A DNA stretch of 64,000 bases from a virus: the IMG/VR virus record IMGVR_UViG_3300031344_000005, positions 1 through 64,000 of that record. The stretch is one strand, 5' to 3'. Both the position numbers and the translations under genes were made by a program. The notes under the pieces were generated by a model, which did no database searches, was not told the DNA's origin, and saw only the letters and a list, made by a program, of their open reading frames with translations. Below are positions 7,030 to 14,859 of this stretch, piece after piece (position 1 is the first letter of the stretch; each line of letters starts with the position of its first letter).

Positions 7030-7686
7030 CCGCTCGCGCGCCTCGCGACTTTCGCAGATTACAACCAAGTAGCGTTCCGTATCTTCGGCGGTCGCGTCGG
7101 CATGGCCCTTGGCGCGCATCTGTTGGCGAGCCTCTTTCGCCTTCGCTTCCGCGACGGCTCGTTCTTCAGGCGTTGGCTCTGGCTTCTTTCGAGTGGCGGC
7201 GATGTCTTGCAACTCCCCGATGGCGTTTTGCATTTCGGGAGCCTGCGATTCCAGGGAAAAGAGTCCTGTCCCGTCGAACATGATCTCCAGTTCCGTCACG
7301 TCGAAGCCTGTCTGATCTAGGTTAAGTTCTGGCAGCATGGGGGCCAACAAGGCGAGATCCCACTCTCCCATGGCTGCGGCGTTGTTCAGAAAGAGCCCCT
7401 GCTCTTTCTCTTGCTTCTCGGTTAGGTTGACCACCGAAACATCTAGCATGTAGTCCGTCGATCCCTCCAGTGCGTCGAGGCACGCAAGGCGTTGGTGGCC
7501 ACCGACAAGGTGGCCCGTCTTCTGGTTGAAGATGACCGGCTCAAGCATCCCAACGCGCTTGAGGTTGGCCTGGAGCTTTTTCTTTGCGTGAGGGGAAATC
7601 TTGCGCGGGTTGACCGGAAGGCCCACGATGGAATCGCGCGAGACTCTCTCAACCTTGAACTTCTGAAACTTGGTCAGGTCGCTCAT
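6949..7686 (-). CDS. ParB-like (IbrB-like) nuclease-domain protein
   Basis: A 245-residue protein with a ParB N-terminal-like fold: NPRKISPHA (about 26-34), MLEPVIFN, and the nucleotide-binding box LVGGHQRL (60-67). The middle (EKEQGLFLNNAAAMGEWD) also fits phage ParB-like proteins. The C-terminal half is charged and divergent. It follows and overlaps an IbrA-like PAPS-reductase-family gene by 38 bases. That pairing is the IbrA/IbrB arrangement known from E. coli prophage elements. GGAGG lies upstream of the ATG. The substrate is unknown. Confidence 0.75.
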   Translation of the reverse strand: MSDLTKFQKFKVERVSRDSIVGLPVNPRKISPHAKKKLQANLKRVGMLEPVIFNQKTGHLVGGHQRLACLDALEGSTDYMLDVSVVNLTEKQEKEQGLFLNNAAAMGEWDLALLAPMLPELNLDQTGFDVTELEIMFDGTGLFSLESQAPEMQNAIGELQDIAATRKKPEPTPEERAVAEAKAKEARQQMRAKGHADATAEDTERYLVVICESREARERLAESLGCARDDRYVGEEKLRGYLKQP

Positions 7687-8359
7687 GGATCATGGCCTCC
7701 GCAAAGGGGAACGAGCGAAGAAGGGTTTGCCAGTCCTCGGAGTGGTTGCATTTCAGCCAACGCAGACACGGGGTGATGAGGGCGAATCCTCCCATGCGTG
7801 AGTTCTCGTCGCCAAAGCGGATTGGCGTAGGAATCTTGCGTGCCCGCATGTAGCCGAACACATCGGCATCGACCCAGTCCCAGATGGGCGCCACTTTTCC
7901 CCCCTCGGCTCCGCGGTCATGGATGCCGTCGACCTTGCGATGATGCAGCCGCCTCGTCATGGAGTCGGTTGCACGTTCGCCGTAGGCGAACCAGGAGATG
8001 CCCGTCTTCTTGGTCAGGTAGTGCTCCACGTCCCGCAGCTTCAGCTCGGGTAACTTCTCGGCCGCATCTACATGTGGCCGGAGCACGGCATACTTGGCGA
8101 TGCGAGCGAGATCCCAGTGCGGGACGAAGTGCAGCGGAACATTCGCGCGTTTGGCCGCTTGCTCGACTTGGTCCTCTACGCAGCGGAGACCCCGACACAA
8201 ATACATGAAGTAGGCTTCGACATGAGAGAAGGCACGGCAGCAAATATCCAACGTGACCAGGCTGTCCTTGCCGCCCGATAGCCCAACAAGAAGCGAGCCG
8301 CCCGACATCTGAGATGCACGGGCGGCTCGCTCTGAAGCTGTCGCCAGCTTCGATGGCAT
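7649..8359 (-). CDS. PAPS-reductase-family PP-loop protein (IbrA-like)
   Basis: This 236-residue protein has the ATP-pyrophosphatase PP-loop SGGKDS at residues 28-33 and a sulfonucleotide-reductase-like core. Near its C-terminus lie two cysteines (TPCLRWLKC) in place of the usual catalytic motif. In the family this fold activates substrates by adenylation, and relatives include DndC-type proteins. With the downstream ParB-like gene it forms an IbrA/IbrB-type pair. Its ATG comes 2 bases after the tiny gene 8362-8424. No dndD or dndE neighbour is present. Confidence 0.78.
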   Translation of the reverse strand: MPSKLATASERAARASQMSGGSLLVGLSGGKDSLVTLDICCRAFSHVEAYFMYLCRGLRCVEDQVEQAAKRANVPLHFVPHWDLARIAKYAVLRPHVDAAEKLPELKLRDVEHYLTKKTGISWFAYGERATDSMTRRLHHRKVDGIHDRGAEGGKVAPIWDWVDADVFGYMRARKIPTPIRFGDENSRMGGFALITPCLRWLKCNHSEDWQTLLRSFPFAEAMIHERPDQVSEVQG

Positions 8360-8361
8360 TG

Positions 8362-8424
8362 CTAGACGCGGCCCGAACCGCCGCCGCCTTTGCCCTTCTT
8401 GCCCTTCGCTGCTTTCTTTGCCAT
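8362..8424 (-). CDS. 20-residue Lys/Gly-rich basic peptide
   Basis: A short frame starting at ATG 8424 encodes MAKKAAKGKKGKGGGGSGRV. It has a well-placed GGAG ribosome-binding site (about 7 bases upstream) and stops 2 bases before the IbrA-like start. The good translation signal and tight spacing suggest real translation, possibly as a coupling leader or a nucleic-acid-binding peptide. Its size makes it uncertain. Confidence 0.45.
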   Translation of the reverse strand: MAKKAAKGKKGKGGGGSGRV

Positions 8425-8502
8425 GGTGTTCTCCTACTTACTGCCCCTGTAGACCGGGGCCGTCACGTGACGCGAAGTATGTTACCATAGTCGTGGCACG
8501 AG

Positions 8503-9978
8503 ATGCTAGCTTCCGCCGAACTCCACGACCTCGAAGGCGCCTACCGCACCGCTGATGAGACGCTGGTGCGGCTGGCCCGCCGGTCGATGAAGGCGTTTTT
8601 CAGCTACGTGATGCGGGACGAGGAGACCGGCGCACCCGTCGAGTTCGCGCCGATACATGAAGACTGGCACCGGCTGGCCGACCAGTACGACCGGCTGATG
8701 CTGTGGAGCTTCATGGAGTCAGGCAAAACCTTCAGCCTTAGCGTCGCCCGCACGCTCTGGGAGTTGGGGCGCGACCCGACGTTGCGCTTCGCCATCGTCA
8801 GCAACACCAGCGGCATGGCGGTCAAGATCGCGAATCAGATCGGAAAGTACATCACGCAGTCGGCGGAACTGCACCGGGTGTTTCCACACCTGGAGCCTGA
8901 CCCCAGCATGCCGTGGAACAGCGAGCAGCTCACGGTCAAGCGGCCGACGTTGTCCAAGGACCCGTCGGTCAACACTCTCGGAATCGGCAGTAACACACAG
9001 GGCGCCCGCATCGATCGGGCCATCCTGGACGACGTGCTGAACCGCGAAAACACGCGCACCCAGTACATGCGGGACGAGTCGCAGGACTGGTACCTGAAGA
9101 CCATCCCGGGCCGCATGACGGAACGTGGCCGCATCCTCGGAGTCGGCAACGCTTGGAACCCGGACGACCTCTACCACCGGCTGGTGAAAAACCCGCGCTG
9201 GAAGGGCTACAAGTTCCCCATCCTGAAGCCCGACGGCAGCAGCGCGTGGCCCGAAGTCTGGCCGCTCGACCGCATCGAACGGCGCCGCCAGGAGTTGGGC
9301 CCGCTCGAATCCATGAGCCAATTGATGTGCCAGCCCATCGACGACGCCATGGCGCGGTTCAAGCGGGAGTGGATCGAGGCTTGCCTGCGGCGTGGCGAGG
9401 GCAAGTCGCCCGTCTACGCCCTGCGAGGCATGCCGACGGGCCTGCGGGTCTTCTGCGGCGTCGACTTGGCGGTGGGGCTGAAGAAGAGCCACGATCTGAC
9501 GGCGTTCTTCGTCCTGGCTGTTCACCCGAATGGCGACCGCGAGGTACTGTGGGTCGAAGGTGCGCGCCTCCTCGCGACCGACATCATGGGCAAGGTGCGG
9601 GAGTTGCGGGATCGCTTTCACCCCATCTTCGTGATCGAGAACGTGGCGGCGCAGGACTACCTAGTGCAGCTCCTCCAGGGAAGCACGTCGATTCCGATCA
9701 TTCCCTTCGCTACGGGCAAGAACAAAGCTGACCCGACATTCGGGCTCGAAGCGATGAGCGCCGAGTTCGCAGCCGGCAAGTGGATAATCCCGAACCATGG
9801 CGGCGTCTGTGAGCCCGAGATCCAGGCATGGGTCGACGAAATGCTCAGCTACAGCCCGTCGGCACACTCGGGCGACAGGTTGATGAGTTCGTGGTTCGCC
9901 AAGGAAGGCGAGCGCCTCGGGGCCGTCGCGCCCGCTCCGCCCACCGGGATCATGCCGCTCCGTTTGAATCGCTGGTGA
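8503..9978 (+). CDS. terL: Terminase large subunit
   Basis: A 491-residue ATPase-nuclease motor of DNA packaging. The Walker-A-like loop is MESGKT (residues about 71-76), which lacks the usual leading glycine. Walker B is RAILDD (172-177), and the coupling motif is GVGNAWN (213-219). The C-terminal RNase-H-like nuclease has acidic residues at CGVD (D321), FVIEN (E379) and SGDR (D458). The order and length fit large terminases. The start follows the divergent promoter region shared with the leftward IbrAB-like genes. Confidence 0.92.
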   Translation: MLASAELHDLEGAYRTADETLVRLARRSMKAFFSYVMRDEETGAPVEFAPIHEDWHRLADQYDRLMLWSFMESGKTFSLSVARTLWELGRDPTLRFAIVSNTSGMAVKIANQIGKYITQSAELHRVFPHLEPDPSMPWNSEQLTVKRPTLSKDPSVNTLGIGSNTQGARIDRAILDDVLNRENTRTQYMRDESQDWYLKTIPGRMTERGRILGVGNAWNPDDLYHRLVKNPRWKGYKFPILKPDGSSAWPEVWPLDRIERRRQELGPLESMSQLMCQPIDDAMARFKREWIEACLRRGEGKSPVYALRGMPTGLRVFCGVDLAVGLKKSHDLTAFFVLAVHPNGDREVLWVEGARLLATDIMGKVRELRDRFHPIFVIENVAAQDYLVQLLQGSTSIPIIPFATGKNKADPTFGLEAMSAEFAAGKWIIPNHGGVCEPEIQAWVDEMLSYSPSAHSGDRLMSSWFAKEGERLGAVAPAPPTGIMPLRLNRW

Positions 9979-10004
9979 CCTGAGAAAGTGTTAAGGTGTA
10001 GCCC

Positions 10005-11651
10005 ATGGCAAGTGCAATCCACAGGGATCCGGCAGCAGGAGAACGACTCGTGAACGCAGTGGCCCAGCAAGACCTTGTCGCCGAGCAGATGCGGCGGGTG
10101 GGCCTGTCGCAGCGGCAAGTCGAGCTGAACCAGTTGTATTCCTATGCCCGCGCGCAGCAGCACGACACGTGCGCGCTTGACTGGGACGGCAGCCCGCATC
10201 CCACGGCCATCGACCGGCAGGCCATCGTCTCGTCGAACTTCCTGCCGCAGGGATGGAAGGACCCAGGCGGGAATCTGGACCCCCTGCCCCTGCGGTATCG
10301 CCGGCCGTCGGTGCCCTGCCACCTTGGCAAGGTGATCCCGGCGCGCTTCACGGCGCTCCTCTTCGGGGAAGGCACGCACCCGCAATGGAAAGTGCCTGGC
10401 CTCCCCAACACCGAGGCATGGATCGAGGCCGTGAGCCACTCCTATGACCTCTGGTCGAAGATGACGCTGGTGCGAGACATGGGCGGCGGCATGGGAACGG
10501 CCATCATCGGTTTCAAGATCATCGACGGCGAAGTGGTGTTTGAGGAGTTCGATGCCCGCTGGGCGTTCCCGACGTTCGACCCGCGGCGGCCCGGCCTGCT
10601 CTCGATGCTGGAGATTCGGTACATGTTCCCGCAGGAAACCATGGACCCGCAGACCGGGAAGTGGCGCGAGGACAAGTTCTGGTATCGCAGGATCATCGAC
10701 ACGAAGAGCGACTGTCTTTGGAAGCCGCAGCTCGTCGGCGACGGCACGCAGGAGCCGAATTGGAAGGACCCCGCGACGGCCGCCTCAATAGTCGACCACG
10801 AGTTTGGCTTCGTGCCGGTCTGGTGGATCCAGAATATCGAAGTCACCGGGGACATTGACGGCGATCCGGACTGCCACGGCTGCTACGACTATTTCGACCG
10901 CATTGGTGAGCTGGACTCGCAGTCCCACAAGGGCGCGGTCAGGAACGCAGACCCAACCGCCACGATTGCCAGCGACGGGAACTACTCGACGGTCCAGATG
11001 GGCAGCGACCAGGTGCTCAAGATGGAGAAAGGTGCGACCGCCGGCTACCTCGAAAGCCAGGGGACCGCCGTGAAGGCCGCGTCCGACGAATCCGACCGCT
11101 TGCGCTCGAAGGCGCTGGAAATCGCGGAGTGCGTGATGCCCGACCAGGAAGACCGCGAGGGCGGACCCGTCACCGCGACCGAGATGCACAAGAAGACCGC
11201 CGCCATGTACGCGAAGGCGGCCCGCATGCGCCAGCAGTACGGCAGCAAGGGACTCGTCCCGATGATGACCGCGCTGGTGAAGGTGGCGCAGAAACTCAGT
11301 ACCGCCACCGTTGTCGGCGATGCCATCGTTAGGCGCCCCATCAAGCTGCCGCCCAAGATGGACGAGCAGCAAATGGGCGCGTACCAGCTCGACCCCAGCG
11401 ACAACGCGCAGCTCAAGTTGGAATGGCCGCCGTTCGCCGAGCCCACGCCAGGCGACACGCTGTCGACCGCGCAGGCGACTGTCTTGCTTGTGGGGAGTGG
11501 CATCGTCACGAAGAAGACCGCTACGCGAAAGGTGGCCTCGCACTACAACATTGAGGACATTGACGCTGAAGTCGCGCAGGCCGCGAAGGAAAAGCCCGTG
11601 ATGCCGGACTTGGGTGCGCAGTCGCTGAGCGAGTTGAACCAAGGGAGGTAA
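10005..11651 (+). CDS. Portal protein
   Basis: A 548-residue protein directly after the large terminase. It has the portal layout: an N-terminal wing with VPCHLGKVIPARFTALLFGEG, a central GELDSQSHKGAVRNADPT segment, and a long helical stem with TATEMHKKTAAMYAKAARM. A C-terminal acidic/helical crown follows. It resembles SPP1 gp6-type portals. Twelve copies form the ring at the head vertex through which DNA is pumped. The start ATG has AAGG about 10 bases upstream. Confidence 0.85.
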   Translation: MASAIHRDPAAGERLVNAVAQQDLVAEQMRRVGLSQRQVELNQLYSYARAQQHDTCALDWDGSPHPTAIDRQAIVSSNFLPQGWKDPGGNLDPLPLRYRRPSVPCHLGKVIPARFTALLFGEGTHPQWKVPGLPNTEAWIEAVSHSYDLWSKMTLVRDMGGGMGTAIIGFKIIDGEVVFEEFDARWAFPTFDPRRPGLLSMLEIRYMFPQETMDPQTGKWREDKFWYRRIIDTKSDCLWKPQLVGDGTQEPNWKDPATAASIVDHEFGFVPVWWIQNIEVTGDIDGDPDCHGCYDYFDRIGELDSQSHKGAVRNADPTATIASDGNYSTVQMGSDQVLKMEKGATAGYLESQGTAVKAASDESDRLRSKALEIAECVMPDQEDREGGPVTATEMHKKTAAMYAKAARMRQQYGSKGLVPMMTALVKVAQKLSTATVVGDAIVRRPIKLPPKMDEQQMGAYQLDPSDNAQLKLEWPPFAEPTPGDTLSTAQATVLLVGSGIVTKKTATRKVASHYNIEDIDAEVAQAAKEKPVMPDLGAQSLSELNQGR

Positions 11652-11656
11652 GCAGG

Positions 11657-11920
11657 ATGAAACGGAAGCCAATTATCCGACCGACGAGATACGCACGCCC
11701 ATGCGATGACTCCGTACCAGGTTGGTGCGTGGCTGAAGTGGAGATCGGACCGAAGGGCGTCAAGTGGGTCGGCACGCTCTTTGAGCCGGTGCTGACGGTT
11801 CGTGGGATGAAGTTGATTGGACGTCCCCGGTGGATCAAGCACGGGATGACGAGAAACCAGGCGACCAAAGAGGCGAGACTCTGGAACGAATTGGAGAGAG
11901 CCAAGCCTAAGAGGAAGTAG
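11657..11920 (+). CDS. Small hypothetical protein
   Basis: An 87-residue basic protein (pI clearly high) with a GGAGG ribosome-binding site that overlaps the portal stop region. It is beta-rich in the centre (CVAEVEIGPKGVKWVGTLFEP) and ends in a Lys/Arg-rich helix. It is tucked behind the portal gene and may be a minor head protein. The family is not recognised. Confidence 0.55.
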   Translation: MKRKPIIRPTRYARPCDDSVPGWCVAEVEIGPKGVKWVGTLFEPVLTVRGMKLIGRPRWIKHGMTRNQATKEARLWNELERAKPKRK

Positions 11921-11923
11921 CGA

Positions 11924-12088
11924 GTGGACCGGCCCGACATCATCCCATGCTGGCAGCATCGGTTAGCTGATCTTCGCCGAACCGTGCGCGATTGCCAGCA
12001 TGGTGGGCAGAAGCTACGCAACGATGAGGGGCAACTCTTCTGTGCGGATTGCGGACGCCACTTGAACGACGATGGGGGCGAGGTTTGA
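11924..12088 (+). CDS. Tiny zinc-ribbon protein
   Basis: GTG 11924, with GAGGAAG about 8 bases ahead, opens a 54-residue frame. It contains C-x2-H, then C-x2-H, then FCADCGRH, a plausible zinc-binding set. Its TGA overlaps the TTG start of the next gene (TTGA), the coupling seen throughout the window. The function is unknown. The length is below what most automated calls keep. Confidence 0.5.
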   Translation: MDRPDIIPCWQHRLADLRRTVRDCQHGGQKLRNDEGQLFCADCGRHLNDDGGEV

Positions 12089-13227
12089 AGATCGCGATCG
12101 ACTGGGATGGCACGGTGGTCAGCCGAGACCGATCGTATGCCGATGTCACGACGCCCATGGAGTTCGTGCCTGGGGCCAAGGAAGGGCTGCTGGCGCTGAA
12201 AGCCGCTGGCCATTTGCTTCTGCTTTGGAGCGGCCGCGCGAGCCGCGCTTTGCTGGTAGACCCCGAGCTTGACCCCTTCGTGCGCGCCGGCGTCGTCGAG
12301 GTGGACCGCCGACATTGGCAAGAGTCGCGCTGGCTTCATCAGGCGCGTTATGACCAGATGATCGAGTTCGTCGAGCGTGAATTGCCCGGCGTGTTCGATG
12401 CCATCGACGACGGCCTGGCGGGTAAACCCAGCGTGGATCTCTTCATTGACGACAAGTGCATGGCGATGCGCGGCCCTGCCACGTGGGCGCGGATTGCTCG
12501 CCAGTACGGCGAAGAGCAGCCCCTGTTCGACGAGCCCGCGGCGACTGGCCTGCTGGCCCGCCCGGTCGCGAGCCTGAACTTAGTGCCTGCCGGGCCCCTG
12601 AAGGACATTCTCGACAGCGTGCGGGGCGAACTGAAGGCCGCCGGCATCGTGCACTTCGAGCCGCACTTCGCCTTGGGGGATTCGGGCTTCTGGTGTGCCG
12701 ACCGCGCCCTGACGGTCAATATCCCATGGTTTCTCGCCACCGAGGAGCTGCACCAGCTCGCCCAGGCCCGCTACCCGATGCAGTGGAGCGACGTGCTCCG
12801 GGGCGTCCGGCACGAAGTCGGGCACGCCTTGAACTACGCCTTTGAGCTGTGGAAGCGCGAGGATTGGCGGCGTACCTTCGGCGACTTCACGGCGCCCTAC
12901 CCGGATCGGCCCTGGCCTGTGGCGCCCGACAGCCCGGACTTCGTTGAGTACGTGCGGGACAGCGGGCCAGGGTACAGCCAGCGGCACCCCGATGAAGACT
13001 GGGCCGAGTCTTTCGCCTGCTGGCTGGACCAGGCGTCAGATTGGCGGCGACGCTACATGGCGGGTGCTCGTCGTAAGCTGGAATACGTGGTCATCATCGC
13101 CCGGGACGTGCTCTGCGGCTGGCCTAGCAACTACAACCTGGGGACGCCGCGGGCTTGGCGGGAAGCTTTCAGGGGGCAGACCGTCGCGCAGGCCCTGGCG
13201 ATACCAACCGCAGAAAACGGGCCTTGA
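12085..13227 (+). CDS. HAD-like domain fused to zinc metallopeptidase-like domain
   Basis: TTG 12085 is chosen because it overlaps the upstream TGA and begins exactly at the HAD motif, giving 380 residues. The N-terminal part (about 1-140) has HAD motif I DWDGT (6-10) and a late acidic motif FIDDK (120-124). The C-terminal part has HEVGH (243-247), a gluzincin-type HExxH, with a downstream ExxxxE-like EDWAESFA (304-311) that could supply the third zinc ligand. Similar HExxH...EDWAE patterns occur in putative zinc-binding metallopeptidases. The fusion within a head-gene cluster is unusual. The role is unknown. Confidence 0.7.
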   Translation: MKIAIDWDGTVVSRDRSYADVTTPMEFVPGAKEGLLALKAAGHLLLLWSGRASRALLVDPELDPFVRAGVVEVDRRHWQESRWLHQARYDQMIEFVERELPGVFDAIDDGLAGKPSVDLFIDDKCMAMRGPATWARIARQYGEEQPLFDEPAATGLLARPVASLNLVPAGPLKDILDSVRGELKAAGIVHFEPHFALGDSGFWCADRALTVNIPWFLATEELHQLAQARYPMQWSDVLRGVRHEVGHALNYAFELWKREDWRRTFGDFTAPYPDRPWPVAPDSPDFVEYVRDSGPGYSQRHPDEDWAESFACWLDQASDWRRRYMAGARRKLEYVVIIARDVLCGWPSNYNLGTPRAWREAFRGQTVAQALAIPTAENGP

Positions 13228-13252
13228 CACCGCCGTAACAGTCCGCTACTGT
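13224..13252 (+). promoter_or_regulatory. Leaderless-type promoter
   Basis: TTGACA at 13224-13229 is followed after 17 bases by TACTGT at 13247-13252. Only six bases separate this -10 box from the ATG at 13259, so transcription would start at or next to the start codon. No Shine-Dalgarno sequence is present. The -35 overlaps the stop codon of the upstream gene. Confidence 0.6.
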
Positions 13253-13258
13253 CACGAT

Positions 13259-13480
13259 ATGGCACCAGAAGCGCGTAACCCAGGCCACGTCGTTCGGCTG
13301 AGTGACGCAGCATACGAACAACTCCTCGCACTGCAGGAAGTTGTCGCGTCGCGGGGCTGGCAGGTGGTCGGCGTGAAGAGTGCCGAGCCGGCGACCCTGG
13401 CCGCCGTGCTTGGCATGGCTATCGCACAGGTGAGCGACATGGTGGCCGAGCTGACGGCAGAGAAGAAGGGAGAGGGCTGA
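13259..13480 (+). CDS. Small hypothetical protein, RHH-like
   Basis: A 73-residue protein with VVRLSDAAYEQLLALQEVVASRG followed by a second helix pair (PATLAAVLGMAIAQVSDMV). The strand-helix-helix order with a VxLSDAAYEQL start resembles ribbon-helix-helix or CopG-like DNA-binding proteins. The gene has its own leaderless-type promoter. It might autoregulate, but no operator is evident. Confidence 0.5.
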   Translation: MAPEARNPGHVVRLSDAAYEQLLALQEVVASRGWQVVGVKSAEPATLAAVLGMAIAQVSDMVAELTAEKKGEG

Positions 13481-13483
13481 ACG

Positions 13484-13966
13484 ATGCCGATCATGCACAC
13501 CAATATCTCGGGGGACTTCTGGAACTGCGACTGCAAGAATTACCCGAACCCCATCGAGTTTTCCTTCTGCCCACTCTGCGGCAAGAAGCGGCCCGAACCA
13601 CTGCCCGCAATCGGCGATAAGGTCTGGGTCAAGGCGCAGGTCAAGGAAGTTGTCGAGCCGATTCCTGGTGGTGTGCTCACTCAGCCAGGTTTCCGTCTCT
13701 TCGATCACGCGGGCCTGTTCGTGCCAGCGGACTACGGCGAGACGTGGATGCGGGTGGATTCCGGTGGAGAAGCGCCGGCGGGGCACATACCGCTGCTCAA
13801 GGGGGCCCGCGCGGGCCCCCTTGAGCAGCTGCCACTCATCGAGCAGTATCCCGGACTCCGGGAAATCTTAGAGGCCAACGTCGCTGGGTTGCTGGGCGAC
13901 GACGATGGGCCGACGATGCGAGACAGGCTGGCTAAGAACATCATCGACCTCATCTTCGGGGGCTAA
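13484..13966 (+). CDS. Hypothetical protein with N-terminal zinc ribbon
   Basis: A 160-residue protein preceded by GGGAGAGGG. The N-terminus contains CDCKNY...FCPLCGKK, a likely zinc ribbon. The middle is an SH3-like beta stretch (KVWVKAQVKEVVEPI), and the end is helical. A perfect 38-bp palindrome lies inside the frame and encodes LLKGARAGPLEQ. The frame stays open through it, so it is either an insertion tolerated by the protein or a regulatory structure. Confidence 0.55.
   Translation: MPIMHTNISGDFWNCDCKNYPNPIEFSFCPLCGKKRPEPLPAIGDKVWVKAQVKEVVEPIPGGVLTQPGFRLFDHAGLFVPADYGETWMRVDSGGEAPAGHIPLLKGARAGPLEQLPLIEQYPGLREILEANVAGLLGDDDGPTMRDRLAKNIIDLIFGG
13792..13829. repeat. Perfect 38-bp palindrome inside a coding sequence
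   Basis: Two 19-base arms (GCTGCTCAAGGGGGCCCGC and its exact complement) abut with no spacer at 13810/13811. As RNA it would form a very stable GC-rich hairpin. It lacks a following T run, so it is not a standard intrinsic terminator. It may be a cruciform, a recombination or protein-binding site, or a translational roadblock. Confidence 0.85.
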
Positions 13967-13968
13967 CC

Positions 13969-14382
13969 ATGGGACGTGAAGCGAAAGCAAAGGCTGAACG
14001 CGGCTACCTGAAGAAGCTCTTCGACGGCCAGACCACCGCCCAGGACGTGTGGCGCCAGGCTGTGATCAGGCGGCACACTTGCAACAAGTGCCAGGCTCAG
14101 GCGACGATGGAGGCCCACGTGTTCTGGCCGGTGGAGGACTTCGAGCGCGACCAGCCGTTCCTGGCGGTCAAGATCGCGAGCGATCACCACGGCGGGATCC
14201 CGTTCGTATCGTTCAAATCGTCCGGTGGTGGACGGCGCGACTTCGTCCACATGCCGACCCTGTACGCCTGCGACGGGTGCTCGGCCGAGCTCGAGAAGAT
14301 GCTGGCGCACGCCCCAAGTTACGTGGTGGTGGAATTCCGCCGCGGGCCCGGGCCGGAGAAACCGCAGGTGCAGGTGTCGTGA
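13969..14382 (+). CDS. Hypothetical zinc-binding protein
   Basis: A 137-residue protein with two well-separated C-x2-C pairs (CNKC about residue 39 and CDGC about residue 101), which can bind one metal. The sequence between them is beta-rich with a His pair. The N-terminus is basic and helical. It is not assigned to a family. It is coupled by GTGA to the lipoprotein gene downstream. Confidence 0.5.
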   Translation: MGREAKAKAERGYLKKLFDGQTTAQDVWRQAVIRRHTCNKCQAQATMEAHVFWPVEDFERDQPFLAVKIASDHHGGIPFVSFKSSGGGRRDFVHMPTLYACDGCSAELEKMLAHAPSYVVVEFRRGPGPEKPQVQVS

Positions 14383-14855
14383 AAAATCTCGCTTGTCTTG
14401 CTGCCCTGCTGGCATCTTGCGCGACCGGCATCGAGCCACCGCCCGACGCGGGGGCAACTGGCGGGGCATCTATCGGGGCGACGTTCCCAGCCGCCACAGG
14501 CGGGGCGCGCGCATCTTCCACCGCTGAGGGGGCAGGGGGAACGGCGGCGGCCGGCGGTGTGATGACTACGGGAGGCGCGGCCGCAACGGGCGGGACAACG
14601 ACGAGCCCACCACGCGATGCCGGTGTGGCACGGGACTCCCTGGCGAAGATCGACTTGCCCCCCGACGCCTGCACGGTCGACATGTACGGCAAGGTCACGG
14701 CGTGCGCAGTGTTTCTCGGCCAGACGCCACCGCTGGTGTTTTGCCCGTGGAATATGAATTGCCAAGTGGCGTCGTGCGCGGAAAACTCATCGGGGCTAAC
14801 GACGCCCGGAGTTCTGTGCTCGGCGGGTGGGCCGAGCTGCGCATGCACGAGGTGA
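14379..14855 (+). CDS. Phage-encoded lipoprotein with Gly/Thr/Ala linker
   Basis: GTG 14379 overlaps the upstream TGA. The N-terminus (MKNLACLAALLASC) is a lipoprotein signal with lipobox LASC. A roughly 80-residue low-complexity linker rich in G, A and T (repeated ATGG-type phrases) follows. The last 55 residues form a Cys-rich module with about eight cysteines and a CPWNMNC phrase. The linker style is typical of secreted Myxococcota proteins. A surface lipoprotein from a phage may block superinfection, but this is inference. Confidence 0.65.
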   Translation: MKNLACLAALLASCATGIEPPPDAGATGGASIGATFPAATGGARASSTAEGAGGTAAAGGVMTTGGAAATGGTTTSPPRDAGVARDSLAKIDLPPDACTVDMYGKVTACAVFLGQTPPLVFCPWNMNCQVASCAENSSGLTTPGVLCSAGGPSCACTR

Positions 14856-14859
14856 AGCG

